NCBI RefSeq assembly: GCF_018599195.1
Contig: NZ_JAHFVK010000001.1
Location: 1,178,001 to 1,242,000 of the forward strand
DNA length: 64,000 bases
Direction: 5' to 3'
From: Croceibacterium selenioxidans
Lineage (GTDB): Bacteria > Pseudomonadota > Alphaproteobacteria > Sphingomonadales > Sphingomonadaceae
The translations under genes and the position numbers were made by a program. Under the pieces are notes generated by a model, which was not told the origin of the DNA, ran no database searches, and worked only from the letters and a program-made list of their open reading frames with translations. This document shows, piece by piece, positions 1 through 9,350 of the stretch (positions are counted from its first letter, which is position 1; the number at the start of each line of letters is the position of its first letter).

Positions 1-1
1 G

Positions 2-1084
2 GCCAAGGTGAAGCCGCTTGGCGACGTTCCGGAAAGCACCGACATCGGCGCGGACCTGCTCAAGCTCATGGCCTGCCCCGACCTCGCCAGCCGGCGCTGG
101 ATTTACGAACAGTACGATAGCCAGGTAGGTGCCGACACGCTGCAGAAGTCAGGCGGCGATGCGGCGGTCGTGCGTGTGCACGACACGAAGAAGGCGCTCG
201 CGATCAGCACCGATTGCACTCCGCGCTATTGCTATGCCGATCCTTACGAAGGCGGTAAGCAGGCGGTGGCGGAGACCTATCGCAACATTTCAGCCGTCGG
301 CGGCAAGCCGCTGGCGATCACCAACTGCCTGAATTTCGCCAACCCGCAGCGTCCGGAGATCATGGCTCAGATCGTCGGTTGCCTCGAAGGTATGGCCGCA
401 GCCTGCCAGGTGCTCGATTATCCGATCGTGAGCGGCAACGTCTCGCTCTACAACGAGAGCAAGGCAACGGGCGGCGGTAGCGCCATCTTGCCGACTCCTG
501 CGATTGGTGGCGTGGGGCTGCTGGCCGATTACGACAAGTCGGCAACCATCGCCTTCAAGGCCGAAGGCGAGTCCATCTACCTCATGGGCCGGGAATTCTG
601 GGCTGCTCCGAATCCCGTGCGCGGCCATCTCGGACAATCGCTGTGGCTGCGTGAGATCCACGGCCGCGAGGACGGCGATGCTCCGCCGGTCGATCTGACG
701 CTGGAGAAGAACTCGGGCGAGTTCATCCGTGAATTGATCGAGGCCGGATTAGTCAGCGCGGTGCACGACATTTCCGATGGCGGCATTGCCGTGGCCCTCG
801 CCGAGATGGCGCTGGCCGGAGGCTTTGGTGCCGAAGTCGAAGCGCACCCTGACTATTCACCCACCGCCTGGTGGTTTGGCGAGGATCAAGGGCGGTATCT
901 CCTCACCGTGCCTGACGTGACCGCTTTCCAGGAACAGCTCGCCAAGGGCACCCGCGATGCGGATACCGCTTCCTCGGGGGTTCGCCACATCGGCACGGTG
1001 ACCGGCGACAGCCTGTTTGGCGTGCCGCTGGCGAAATTGCGCGACGCGAACGAGAGTTTCTTCCGGGAGTGGATGGAGCAGTGA
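2..1084 (+). CDS. purL: Phosphoribosylformylglycinamidine synthase PurL, C-terminal half (5' partial)
   Basis: PurL makes FGAM from FGAR, ATP and glutamine-derived ammonia in purine synthesis, in the cytosol. The reading frame is open from base 2, so the gene enters from the left edge; the first available start codon (GTG at base 8) is internal. About 360 residues are visible, against roughly 730 for the stand-alone PurL of alphaproteobacteria, so this is the second half. Visible family signatures are SGNVSLYNES near the middle and DISDGGIAVALAEMA towards the end, the glycine-rich parts of the second AIRS-type ATP-grasp-like half. It ends 28 bases before the convergent serB. Confidence 0.95.
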   Translation, partial: AKVKPLGDVPESTDIGADLLKLMACPDLASRRWIYEQYDSQVGADTLQKSGGDAAVVRVHDTKKALAISTDCTPRYCYADPYEGGKQAVAETYRNISAVGGKPLAITNCLNFANPQRPEIMAQIVGCLEGMAAACQVLDYPIVSGNVSLYNESKATGGGSAILPTPAIGGVGLLADYDKSATIAFKAEGESIYLMGREFWAAPNPVRGHLGQSLWLREIHGREDGDAPPVDLTLEKNSGEFIRELIEAGLVSAVHDISDGGIAVALAEMALAGGFGAEVEAHPDYSPTAWWFGEDQGRYLLTVPDVTAFQEQLAKGTRDADTASSGVRHIGTVTGDSLFGVPLAKLRDANESFFREWMEQ

Positions 1085-1112
1085 ACGCTGCCCCTCCCCT
1101 CGCGGGGAGGCC

Positions 1113-1997
1113 TCAGCCCATTACCCAGTCGCGTTCGTGGATATCCAGGAGCTTAAGAAGGCTCGTCAGGTCGCCGCGGTCGATCCAGCCATTGGCGGCT
1201 TCGCGGGCCTTGGGCTTGGCGTGATAGGCCACGCCGTAGGTCGCCGCTTCAAGCATCGGGATGTCGTTGGCGCCGTCGCCCGTGGCCAGGCTGACCGCGC
1301 TGGCGCCAAGTAGCGACATCTCCTCCTGCAGAACGCGTGCCTTCACCGACGAGTCGGTGATCCCGCCAACCAGTTGCCCGGACAGCCTGTCCTGCGACAC
1401 CGCCAGACGGTTCGCGACCACGCGTTCGAATCCGAGGTCTTCGGCCACCGGATCAGCGAAGTGATGAAACCCGCCCGTCACGAGAACTGTCCGGCAACCA
1501 TGGTGCTTGAGCGTCGCCACCAATGTCCGTGCGCCGGGCATGGGGACGATCCGTTCAACCAGACACCTGGAAATCGCCGATTCTTCCAGCCCAGAAAGCA
1601 ATCCGACCCGCTCGCGTAGCGCGCTCTCGAAATCGAGTTCGCCTTGCATCGCCCGCTCGGTGATAGCGGCGATCTTTTCCTTGATGCCGGCGAAGTCGGC
1701 CAGTTCATCGATGCATTCCTGGCCGATCATGGTCGAATCCATGTCGGACACGAAGAGATGTGGGATACGGAACTCGTCGCGGGCGATCACGGCATCGGAC
1801 TTCGGGAAGTGAGCATCGAGCACGCTGCGCAGGCCGGTCGCATCATTGCCAGGCAGCATCAATTCCAGCACGTCGCTGCAAGCATCAAGCATGCGCGCCT
1901 CTGCCAAGGCTTGCCCCTGAGTCGCCAATGCAGCGGTGGCTGCATCGAGGCTTGCTTCAAGGGTGGCGTGGTCTGCTATCAGCCTCGCGATGAGCAA
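1113..1997 (-). CDS. serB: Phosphoserine phosphatase SerB
   Basis: Hydrolyses O-phosphoserine to serine, the last step of the serine pathway (HAD superfamily, cytosolic). The nucleophile motif is [20 protein letters not shown], in which the first Asp is phosphorylated; the later VTGGFHHFA and [13 protein letters not shown] segments are HAD motifs II and IV. I prefer the TTG start at 1997 because GGAG lies 8 bases upstream and the protein then begins MLIARLIAD, giving 294 residues, a usual SerB size. The alternative ATG at 2033 has no visible ribosome binding site and would lengthen the overlap with divergent miaA from 8 to 44 bases. Confidence 0.9.
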   Translation of the reverse strand: MLIARLIADHATLEASLDAATAALATQGQALAEARMLDACSDVLELMLPGNDATGLRSVLDAHFPKSDAVIARDEFRIPHLFVSDMDSTMIGQECIDELADFAGIKEKIAAITERAMQGELDFESALRERVGLLSGLEESAISRCLVERIVPMPGARTLVATLKHHGCRTVLVTGGFHHFADPVAEDLGFERVVANRLAVSQDRLSGQLVGGITDSSVKARVLQEEMSLLGASAVSLATGDGANDIPMLEAATYGVAYHAKPKAREAANGWIDRGDLTSLLKLLDIHERDWVMG

Positions 1998-2949
1998 CGG
2001 GCAATCTCCGGTTAGAAAAGCGGTCGCGCTCATTGCAGGGCCGACCGCCAGCGGCAAGAGCGATCTGGCGGTGGAGCTGGCGCTCGATCTCGAGAAACGG
2101 GGCAATCGCGCCGTCGTGATCAATGCCGACAGCGCGCAAGTTTATCGTGACCTCCGTGTCCTGAGTGCCCGCCCCTCCCCCGAAGAGATGCGCGGTGTCG
2201 AGCACCGACTGTTCGGAACCAGGGAGGGAACCGAGCCCTGTTCGGCGGCGGACTGGGCCCACGATGCGAAACGCGAAATAGAGGCGGCCCACGGGGTGGG
2301 AGCCTTGCCGATCCTCGTCGGAGGCACTGGTCTCTATATCCGTACCCTGCTGGACGGCATCGCGCCGGTTCCGCCAATCGACCCGGCGGTGCGCGAAGCC
2401 GTCCGGTCCCTTCCTGTCGGCGAGGCCTATGGGGCGCTGCAGCAGGAAGATCCCGAACGCGCCGCAGTCCTCAATCCCGGCGACACCACGCGCATTGCCC
2501 GCGCGTTGGAGGTTGTCCGCTCGACTGGACGGCCTCTTTTGCACTGGCAGACCCGGCGCGAGGGCGGCATCGCTGCGGCGATCGAGCTCTTTCCCCTGAT
2601 CCTGCTGCCGGAACGGGAGCGCTTGTACGAGCGCTGCGACCAGCGGTTCACCCGCATGCTCGAAAACGGAGCGATCGAAGAGGTCGAGGCGCTTCTCGCC
2701 CGCTCCCTCCATCCCCTGAGCCCGGTCATGCGGGCTATCGGGGTGCCCGAGATCGCGGGGTATTTGCGCAGGGAACACTCGCTGGACGAAGCCATCGCGC
2801 AGGGGCGTCAGGCGACGCGCAACTACGCGAAACGCCAATACACCTGGTTCCGCAACCAGCCTCCGGAAGATTGGCGAAGGGTGGCGAATGAAAATTCCCC
2901 CACTCCGCCCTTGTTTGAAATATTATTCCGATATTTGGGGTTGACATGA
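1990..2949 (+). CDS. miaA: tRNA dimethylallyltransferase MiaA
   Basis: Transfers dimethylallyl from DMAPP to A37 of tRNAs reading codons that start with U. The protein (319 residues) has the P-loop [15 protein letters not shown] near residue 15, the substrate motif [11 protein letters not shown] and the [11 protein letters not shown] segment expected of the family. ATG 1990 is the only sensible start, since no other start codon lies between it and the P-loop. Its 5' end overlaps the divergent serB start, so its promoter must lie inside serB. Its stop lies at a good -35-like TTGACA (2941-2946) that may serve ilvB. Confidence 0.95.
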   Translation: MSNGQSPVRKAVALIAGPTASGKSDLAVELALDLEKRGNRAVVINADSAQVYRDLRVLSARPSPEEMRGVEHRLFGTREGTEPCSAADWAHDAKREIEAAHGVGALPILVGGTGLYIRTLLDGIAPVPPIDPAVREAVRSLPVGEAYGALQQEDPERAAVLNPGDTTRIARALEVVRSTGRPLLHWQTRREGGIAAAIELFPLILLPERERLYERCDQRFTRMLENGAIEEVEALLARSLHPLSPVMRAIGVPEIAGYLRREHSLDEAIAQGRQATRNYAKRQYTWFRNQPPEDWRRVANENSPTPPLFEILFRYLGLT

Positions 2950-2969
2950 CATTTCATGTCCCTTAGCAG
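2941..2969 (+). promoter_or_regulatory. Candidate ilvB operon promoter
   Basis: A perfect -35 hexamer TTGACA (2941-2946) is followed after 17 bases by TAGCAG (2964-2969), a weak -10. The predicted start near 2976 falls at the beginning of the structured leader described next. The -35 is clear; the -10 is poor, so this is a candidate only. Confidence 0.4.
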
Positions 2970-2971
2970 CC

Positions 2972-3050
2972 CCTCTCGAAGAGGATCGTATCCTCACCAA
3001 TCTCGAGAGGAGCGGCCCGGCGCGAGGCAATCGCGCCGGGTCCGTTTTTT
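2972..3050 (+). terminator. Structured ilvB leader with nested hairpin and intrinsic terminator (attenuator candidate)
   Basis: Two structures follow each other. First, CCTCTCGA (2972-2979) pairs with TCGAGAGG (3003-3010) and encloses GAGGAT-CGT-ATCCTC (2981-2995). Second, CCCGGCGCGA (3016-3025) pairs with TCGCGCCGGG (3031-3040) across a 5-base loop and runs into TCCGTTTTTT (3041-3050), a textbook intrinsic terminator. It lies 39 bases before the ilvB start, so it would either end miaA transcription or attenuate ilvB. No branched-chain-rich leader peptide is visible; the only ATG frame at 2946 reads M-T-F-H-V-P-stop. Confidence 0.7.
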
Positions 3051-3088
3051 GAGGAAGGCCGATAGGCGGCCAATGGAAGGAAGTTACC

Positions 3089-4831
3089 GTGTCCGAAGAA
3101 CGCAGCGGCGCTGCGATATTGATCGAAAGCCTGGTCCGTCAGGGCGTCGAATTCGTGTTCGGCTACCCGGGCGGCGCCGTCCTGCCGATCTATGACGAGC
3201 TATTCTCCGACAACCGCATTCGCCACATTCTCGTGCGGCATGAAGCCGGAGCAGCGCATGCGGCCGAGGGCTATGCCCGTTCGACGGGTAAGCCGGGCGT
3301 CGTACTCGTCACCTCGGGTCCGGGCGCGACCAACGCAATCACCGGCATCGCCGACGCGTTCATGGATTCGATCCCCCTGGTCGTCATCACCGGACAGGTC
3401 GCCACCAACCTGATCGGCACCGACGCGTTCCAGGAGGCCGACACCATCGGCCTCACGCGCCACTGCACCAAGCACAACTACCTGGTTAAGGATCCGTCGG
3501 AACTCGCCGCGACGATCGACGAGGCGTTTGAGATCGCCACCACCGGCCGTCCCGGCCCGGTCGTGATCGACATCCCCAAAAACGTCCAGGTCGCCACCGC
3601 CACGCTCAGCGACGCGCCGCCGCAGCGCCCGAAGCGCTATTCGCCGCGCACCGTTGCCGCGGCAGACGAGATCGCCGAGGCCATCGAACTGATCGCGAAG
3701 GCGGAACGCCCCGTACTCTATACCGGCGGCGGCGTGATCAATTCCGGTCCGCGCGCCACCCAGCTGCTGCGCGAGTTCCAGAAGCTCACCGGCGCGCCGG
3801 TCACGTCGACCCTGATGGGTCTCGGCGCCTTCCCGGCCGATCACGCAGACTGGCTCGGCATGCTCGGGATGCATGGCACTTACGAAGCCAACCTGGCGAT
3901 GAACGAGTGCGACGTGATGGTGAACATCGGCGCCCGCTTCGATGACCGAGTCACCGGACGGCTCGACGCGTTTTCGCCGGGCTCGAAGAAGATCCACATC
4001 GACATCGACCGCGCCTCGATCAACAAGGTGATCCCGGTCGACCTCGGCATTGTCGGCGATTGCGCGACGGTGCTGGAGCAACTCATCACCGCCTGGGGCA
4101 ATCGCAAGTCGCGAGACCTCGGCGAATGGAAGGCGCGCATCGACGGCTGGCGTGGCCGCGACAGCCTCGCCTATCCCAAGCGCGTCGACGAGATCATGCC
4201 GCAGCATGCCATCGAGCGGCTGTTCGCCCTCACCCGCGACAAGGATCCGATCATCACCACCGAGGTCGGCCAGCACCAGATGTGGGCAGCACAGTACTTC
4301 GGTTTCTTCGGACCGAACAAGTGGCTGACCAGCGGCGGCCTCGGCACGATGGGTTATGGCCTGCCGGCGGCGATCGGCGCGCAGCTCGGTAATCCAGACT
4401 CGCTGGTGATCGACATCGCGGGCGAAGCTTCGATCCAGATGAACATCCAGGAGCTCGGCACCGCCAGCCAGTTCCGGCTGCCGGTCAAGGTGTTCATCCT
4501 CAACAATGAGTACATGGGCATGGTCCGCCAGTGGCAGGAACTGACGTACGAAAGTCGCTATTCGAACTCGTATTCGGACAGCCTGCCCGACTTCGTGAAG
4601 CTCGCCGAAAGCTACGGCTGGAAGGGCATTCGCATTACGCAGGAGAGCGAGCTCGACGAAGGCATCAAGGCCATGATGGCCCACGATGGTCCGGTCATGG
4701 TCGACTGCCAGGTGTCGAAGGGGGCCAACTGCTTCCCGATGATCCCGAGCGGTGCGGCCCACACTGAAATGCTGCTCTATGGCGACATGGTCGCCGGCAC
4801 GATGGACGATGAAGCGAAGGCGCTCGTTTGA
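3089..4831 (+). CDS. ilvB: Acetolactate synthase large (catalytic) subunit
   Basis: Thiamine-diphosphate enzyme that condenses two pyruvates, or pyruvate and 2-oxobutyrate, in the first common step of valine, leucine and isoleucine synthesis. GTG start at 3089 is preceded by AAGGAAG; 580 residues is the usual length. The catalytic Glu is E52 in [13 protein letters not shown]. The cofactor metal motif reads AGEASIQMN (E446 in place of the usual Asp of GDG/GDA), while the downstream [12 protein letters not shown] is normal. ilvN and ilvC follow on the same strand, so the three very likely form an ilvBNC operon. Confidence 0.96.
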   Translation: MSEERSGAAILIESLVRQGVEFVFGYPGGAVLPIYDELFSDNRIRHILVRHEAGAAHAAEGYARSTGKPGVVLVTSGPGATNAITGIADAFMDSIPLVVITGQVATNLIGTDAFQEADTIGLTRHCTKHNYLVKDPSELAATIDEAFEIATTGRPGPVVIDIPKNVQVATATLSDAPPQRPKRYSPRTVAAADEIAEAIELIAKAERPVLYTGGGVINSGPRATQLLREFQKLTGAPVTSTLMGLGAFPADHADWLGMLGMHGTYEANLAMNECDVMVNIGARFDDRVTGRLDAFSPGSKKIHIDIDRASINKVIPVDLGIVGDCATVLEQLITAWGNRKSRDLGEWKARIDGWRGRDSLAYPKRVDEIMPQHAIERLFALTRDKDPIITTEVGQHQMWAAQYFGFFGPNKWLTSGGLGTMGYGLPAAIGAQLGNPDSLVIDIAGEASIQMNIQELGTASQFRLPVKVFILNNEYMGMVRQWQELTYESRYSNSYSDSLPDFVKLAESYGWKGIRITQESELDEGIKAMMAHDGPVMVDCQVSKGANCFPMIPSGAAHTEMLLYGDMVAGTMDDEAKALV

Positions 4832-4835
4832 TGCG

Positions 4836-4905
4836 CTTCGACAAGCTCAGCATGATCGGCTTCAGCCGCGCCAACCCAATCCCGTTCGTCCTAAGCCTGT
4901 CGAAG
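4836..4905. repeat. REP-like inverted repeat between ilvB and ilvN
   Basis: The left arm CTTCGACAAGCTCAGCATGA (4836-4855) and the right arm ending AAGCCTGTCGAAG (4893-4905) are imperfect inverted copies of one another. From memory, the core resembles a short palindrome dispersed between genes in many Sphingomonadales genomes. It fills most of the gap between ilvB and ilvN and could form an mRNA hairpin between the two cistrons. Confidence 0.65.
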
Positions 4906-4925
4906 GACGCGTCCGAGAGAGACGA

Positions 4926-6573
<1,648 letters not shown>

Positions 6574-6583
6574 GTATCGAAAA

Positions 6584-6716
6584 CCCTCCCTGTCGGCGTA
6601 GCCGATGGGGAGGTGGCAGGCACCCTAGGTGACTGACGGAGGGGCAAGCGGCGCATCGCTCGCCCCTCCCCCATGCTTCGCCTGGTCTCCCTCCCCATCG
6701 CCTTGCGACAGGGAAG
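6584..6716. repeat. Large imperfect palindrome between ilvC and a convergent gene
   Basis: CCCTCCCTGTCGGCGTAGCC (6584-6603), continuing GATGGGGAGG to 6613, is mirrored by CTCCCTCCCCATCGCCTTGC (6688-6707), continuing GACAGGGAAG to about 6717. Within it GAGGGGC (about 6640) and GCCCCTC (6662-6668) form a second inner pair. The segment fills the convergent gap and may act as a bidirectional transcription end. From memory, similar sequences are scattered in Sphingomonadales genomes. Confidence 0.6.
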
Positions 6717-6727
6717 ATTTTCCCAAT

Positions 6728-7801
6728 CTACTGCAGTCCCAGAAACTCGAACGGCTTGCTCTCCTTGAACTCAGCCGTCGCGTTACCCGAAAAGGTGTGA
6801 TCCTGGTTCGGTCCGAGGTCGAGCGTCTTCACCCGGCCGGTTGCTTCCGAAAAGTCTATCCCCTTCAAGTCGACCCAGAACGTGTTCGGCGTCAACGCGG
6901 ACTCGAAGAAGTAGAGCTTGCGTTTGTGGTCGAACACCGTCCGCCAGCGCGTGGAGGAGATGTTTGGCTCCTCCGGGGTGGTCAAGCCATAGGGCACCGA
7001 CGTGTTGCGAATGACGCTGAACACGCTCGCCAGCGCACGGTTCGGGTCTTCGTCCTTCGGAATGGCGTTCACATAGAACGAGGCCCGGGCGAACCGATCC
7101 GCCGCCCGGTTGGTCCCCGGAAGCATTACCGTTCCGCCGATCGTCTCCCAGTAGCGGTTGATCGCGAGTTGATCGTCGAACGTCGGGGAATTGGTCATCA
7201 CCTGATACTGCCGGCCGTGATGAATGACCTGCTTGCCGTCGATGTATTCGACAATAGCGCTGTCGCCAGAGGCGTCGGATAGCGACAGGTGAACCGTCGT
7301 CAGCCGCTCCTCGCCGGGAATGTTGTCGGTGACGATGGTAAACGGCTCCTTCTCCAACGCCGCGACGGCTTCGGCAACACTGGCGAAGTTGTCGAGCGCG
7401 TACTGAGCCCAGGCGGCGATGGTGAGTCCGGGTTTGCCCGTGCCATCGAAGTGGGGATATTCGGATTCGACCAGCCATAGGAGGTTGGCCTCCAGCCCGG
7501 CCTCGTTGACGCCGTCGGTGGTCGAGACATCGTAGCCGCTGACGATCACGCTGCCGTATTTCGCCTTCCAGCGGATCGAATTGGGGCCAGCCTGGCCGCT
7601 CCGCTCAATTCCGCGAGGGAGGATCCACAAGTTGCTGAGGATGTCGCTCTTCCAGTCCATCGACCGGGCCGTGATCACGATGTCGTTGGCGCCGTGATAG
7701 ACAATCCGCGTACAGGCCGCGGCCGGAATAGCGGATGACAGGAGGAGGGTGGAAATAAGGCCCGCCTCGAACAAATGGCTCGAAAACTGAGTCAGACCCA
7801 T
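6728..7801 (-). CDS. Exported linear-amide C-N hydrolase (choloylglycine hydrolase / penicillin V acylase family)
   Basis: The 357-residue precursor starts with a signal peptide ending AIPAAA, directly followed by Cys30. In this Ntn-hydrolase family the nucleophile is an N-terminal Cys freed by processing, so signal cleavage would expose it. Other family features are CTRIVYHG, TARSMDW and GVNEAGLEANLLWL (substrate loop). It probably acts in the periplasm on an amide such as an acyl-homoserine lactone, bile salt or penicillin-like compound; the substrate cannot be told from sequence. It diverges from the next gene, with 143 bases between the two starts. Confidence 0.85.
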   Translation of the reverse strand: MGLTQFSSHLFEAGLISTLLLSSAIPAAACTRIVYHGANDIVITARSMDWKSDILSNLWILPRGIERSGQAGPNSIRWKAKYGSVIVSGYDVSTTDGVNEAGLEANLLWLVESEYPHFDGTGKPGLTIAAWAQYALDNFASVAEAVAALEKEPFTIVTDNIPGEERLTTVHLSLSDASGDSAIVEYIDGKQVIHHGRQYQVMTNSPTFDDQLAINRYWETIGGTVMLPGTNRAADRFARASFYVNAIPKDEDPNRALASVFSVIRNTSVPYGLTTPEEPNISSTRWRTVFDHKRKLYFFESALTPNTFWVDLKGIDFSEATGRVKTLDLGPNQDHTFSGNATAEFKESKPFEFLGLQ

Positions 7802-7944
7802 GAATTATCCCGTGCGAGCGCTTCCCGTGCGAGCAAAGCGCGTGATCCCCATCGAAGCCTTAAGCCTTGACCCCCCGACTGGTTCCGCGCCGGAACCCGA
7901 GCGCGCCGCCGCGGTTGGATGGTTCCGACATACGAGGGTGCTTC

Positions 7945-8325
7945 ATGAGATCATTGCTTGCGATAAGCCTGCTGACCGCGCTTGCGGGCTGCCAGGGGGA
8001 GAAGGCTCCGTCCGAAGCCCTAGCCACCGCGGGGGCAACGTCGGCCCCGACGGCCTCGACCGATACCCCTTCTCCGATGGTGTCTCCCGTCGACGCGAGG
8101 CCAAACATCGAACCCGAGGAGGACAAGTGCGGTGCCGGAAAGCTCGATCGCTGGTTGAATGTCCTGCCGACCGACACGGTCAAAGCAGAGATCGTCAAGG
8201 CAGTGGGTGAGCGGGTGATCCGATACTACGGGCCGGGCGATGCTCTTACGATGGATTTCAGCGAGGAACGGCTGAACGCCGAACTTGGCGAAGACGGGCG
8301 GATCAAGCACTTTCACTGCGGCTAG
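7945..8325 (+). CDS. I78-family peptidase inhibitor-like lipoprotein
   Basis: A 126-residue precursor from ATG 7945 with a lipoprotein signal peptide (LTALAGC lipobox). A low-complexity Ala/Thr/Pro/Ser linker precedes the C-terminal domain, which starts at CGAGKLDRWLN and includes VRVIRYYGPGDALTMDF-like sequence (ERVIRYYGPGDALTMDF) and RLNAELGEDGRI before a final CG. This arrangement matches peptidase inhibitor family I78, known from fungal inhibitors of serine peptidases. It is likely anchored in the periplasm. The longer open frame upstream lacks support, because the signal peptide fixes the start. Confidence 0.75.
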   Translation: MRSLLAISLLTALAGCQGEKAPSEALATAGATSAPTASTDTPSPMVSPVDARPNIEPEEDKCGAGKLDRWLNVLPTDTVKAEIVKAVGERVIRYYGPGDALTMDFSEERLNAELGEDGRIKHFHCG

Positions 8326-8426
8326 GTGTCTTCTCTCGAGGAGCGTCCGTTACGCTTCGGTTCCCGGTGGACATTGCGAAGCAGTCGCGTCAGATTGCGC
8401 GCAAACAACCCCCGGGGAGACTCTTC

Positions 8427-9074
8427 ATGCGTAAACTGACACTTACCCTCGCCGCCGCCGGCGTCGCGGCGCTGACCATTGGCACCTTGCAGGCCCAGGG
8501 TGGCGCGATGCAGCCGCCTGGAAAGATGGATCCGAGCCTGGTTCAGGCCGGAACTTATGCGGCCGACCCCAACCACTCGCTGGTGGGTTGGCGTGTCAAC
8601 CACCTCGGATTCAACGATTATTTCGGTATTTTCGGATCGGTCTCCGGCACATTGTCGATCGATCCGGCGGCCCTGCAGAATGCCAAGGTCGACGTAACGA
8701 TTCCGGTTGCGCAGGTGACCACCGCCAGCGCGGGTCTGACCCAGCACCTGCTCAAGCCGGCTGGCGATAATGGCAAAGCCGATTTCTTCGGTGCGGCGCC
8801 GGCGCCGGCGCGCTTCGTATCGACCAAGGTCGAAGTGAATGGCACCGACGCCAAGATTACCGGTGACCTGACCCTCAACGGCGTAACCAAGCCCGTCGTG
8901 CTCGACGCCAAGTTTACCGGTGCCGGCAACGCGATGATGCCGCCGAACAAGCTGACTGTCGGCTTCGAAGGCGAAACCACGATCAAGCGCTCCGACTTCG
9001 GTGTCTCGTACGGTATTCCGATCGTGTCGGACGAAGTCGAACTCGACATCACTGTCGCCTTCGAAAAGCAGTAG
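8427..9074 (+). CDS. YceI-family periplasmic protein
   Basis: A 215-residue precursor from ATG 8427, preceded by GGGGAGA. Residues 1-24 form a signal peptide (LTLAAAGVAALTIGTLQAQ). The rest has the YceI lipocalin-like pattern: AADPNHSLVGWRVNHLGFND, then GSVSGTLSIDPAAL, then TGDLTLNGVTKPVVLD and a final EVELDITVAFEKQ strand. YceI proteins bind isoprenoid or other lipid chains in the periplasm; the ligand here is unknown. It stands alone on the plus strand, with the leuA regulatory region behind it. Confidence 0.88.
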   Translation: MRKLTLTLAAAGVAALTIGTLQAQGGAMQPPGKMDPSLVQAGTYAADPNHSLVGWRVNHLGFNDYFGIFGSVSGTLSIDPAALQNAKVDVTIPVAQVTTASAGLTQHLLKPAGDNGKADFFGAAPAPARFVSTKVEVNGTDAKITGDLTLNGVTKPVVLDAKFTGAGNAMMPPNKLTVGFEGETTIKRSDFGVSYGIPIVSDEVELDITVAFEKQ

Positions 9075-9146
9075 GCCTTCGCAGATACTTCGGCGGGTTC
9101 GGGCGGGCGGCAGGCGCCTTTCCCGGATCTGCCGGAGGACTGAGGG

Positions 9147-9175
9147 TGGACATTTGGTAACCATTCGCGCATAGG
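9147..9175 (+). promoter_or_regulatory. Candidate leuL-leuA promoter
   Basis: TGGACA (9147-9152) and CATAGG (9170-9175) are 17 bases apart. Both are weak matches to the consensus, but the predicted start near 9182 would place the leader peptide ATG (9185) almost at the 5' end of the RNA. That would suit the lack of any ribosome binding site before it. Confidence 0.3.
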
Positions 9176-9184
9176 CTCGCCACG

Positions 9185-9232
9185 ATGAAACGTCGCGAGC
9201 TCCTTTCGCTGCTTCGACTTACGCGCCCTTAG
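9185..9232 (+). CDS. leuA leader peptide (Leu-rich, 15 residues)
   Basis: A short open frame reads MKRRELLSLLRLTRP and stops at TAG 9230-9232. Five of its 15 residues are leucine, clustered at codons 6, 7, 9, 10 and 12. It sits 118 bases before leuA, and its stop codon lies within the left arm of a terminator hairpin. This is the classical layout for attenuation by ribosome stalling when charged tRNA-Leu is scarce. No Shine-Dalgarno sequence is visible, so it may be translated from a leaderless or near-leaderless mRNA. Confidence 0.8.
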   Translation: MKRRELLSLLRLTRP

Positions 9233-9282
9233 GCGCGTCTTTGGCCTGCGCGTCTAGCGCGGGCACACGCCTAAGGGTTTTT
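9226..9282 (+). terminator. leuA transcription attenuator
   Basis: CCCTTAGGCG (9226-9235) pairs perfectly with CGCCTAAGGG (9268-9277), followed by TTTTT (9278-9282). Competing structures are visible: ACGCGCC (9221-9227) with GGCGCGT (9232-9238), and an inner CCTGCGC / GCGCGGG hairpin (9245-9263). A ribosome paused on the last Leu codons would mask the left terminator arm and let transcription reach leuA; that mechanism is inferred. Confidence 0.75.
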
Positions 9283-9350
9283 CGAACCACCAATGGTCGA
9301 AACGGCGCCGCGGCTCTTGCCCAGCGGCGTTCACGCGATAAGGCACGAAC

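Noticed and set aside
2956-3195. 79-codon frame across the ilvB leader
   Set aside because: It spans the hairpin and terminator and overlaps ilvB in another frame; Arg/Ser-rich and without support.
3200-4762. 520-codon open frame on the minus strand opposite ilvB
   Set aside because: Antisense shadow of ilvB caused by high GC at third positions; no domain, no ribosome site, and ilvB is certain.
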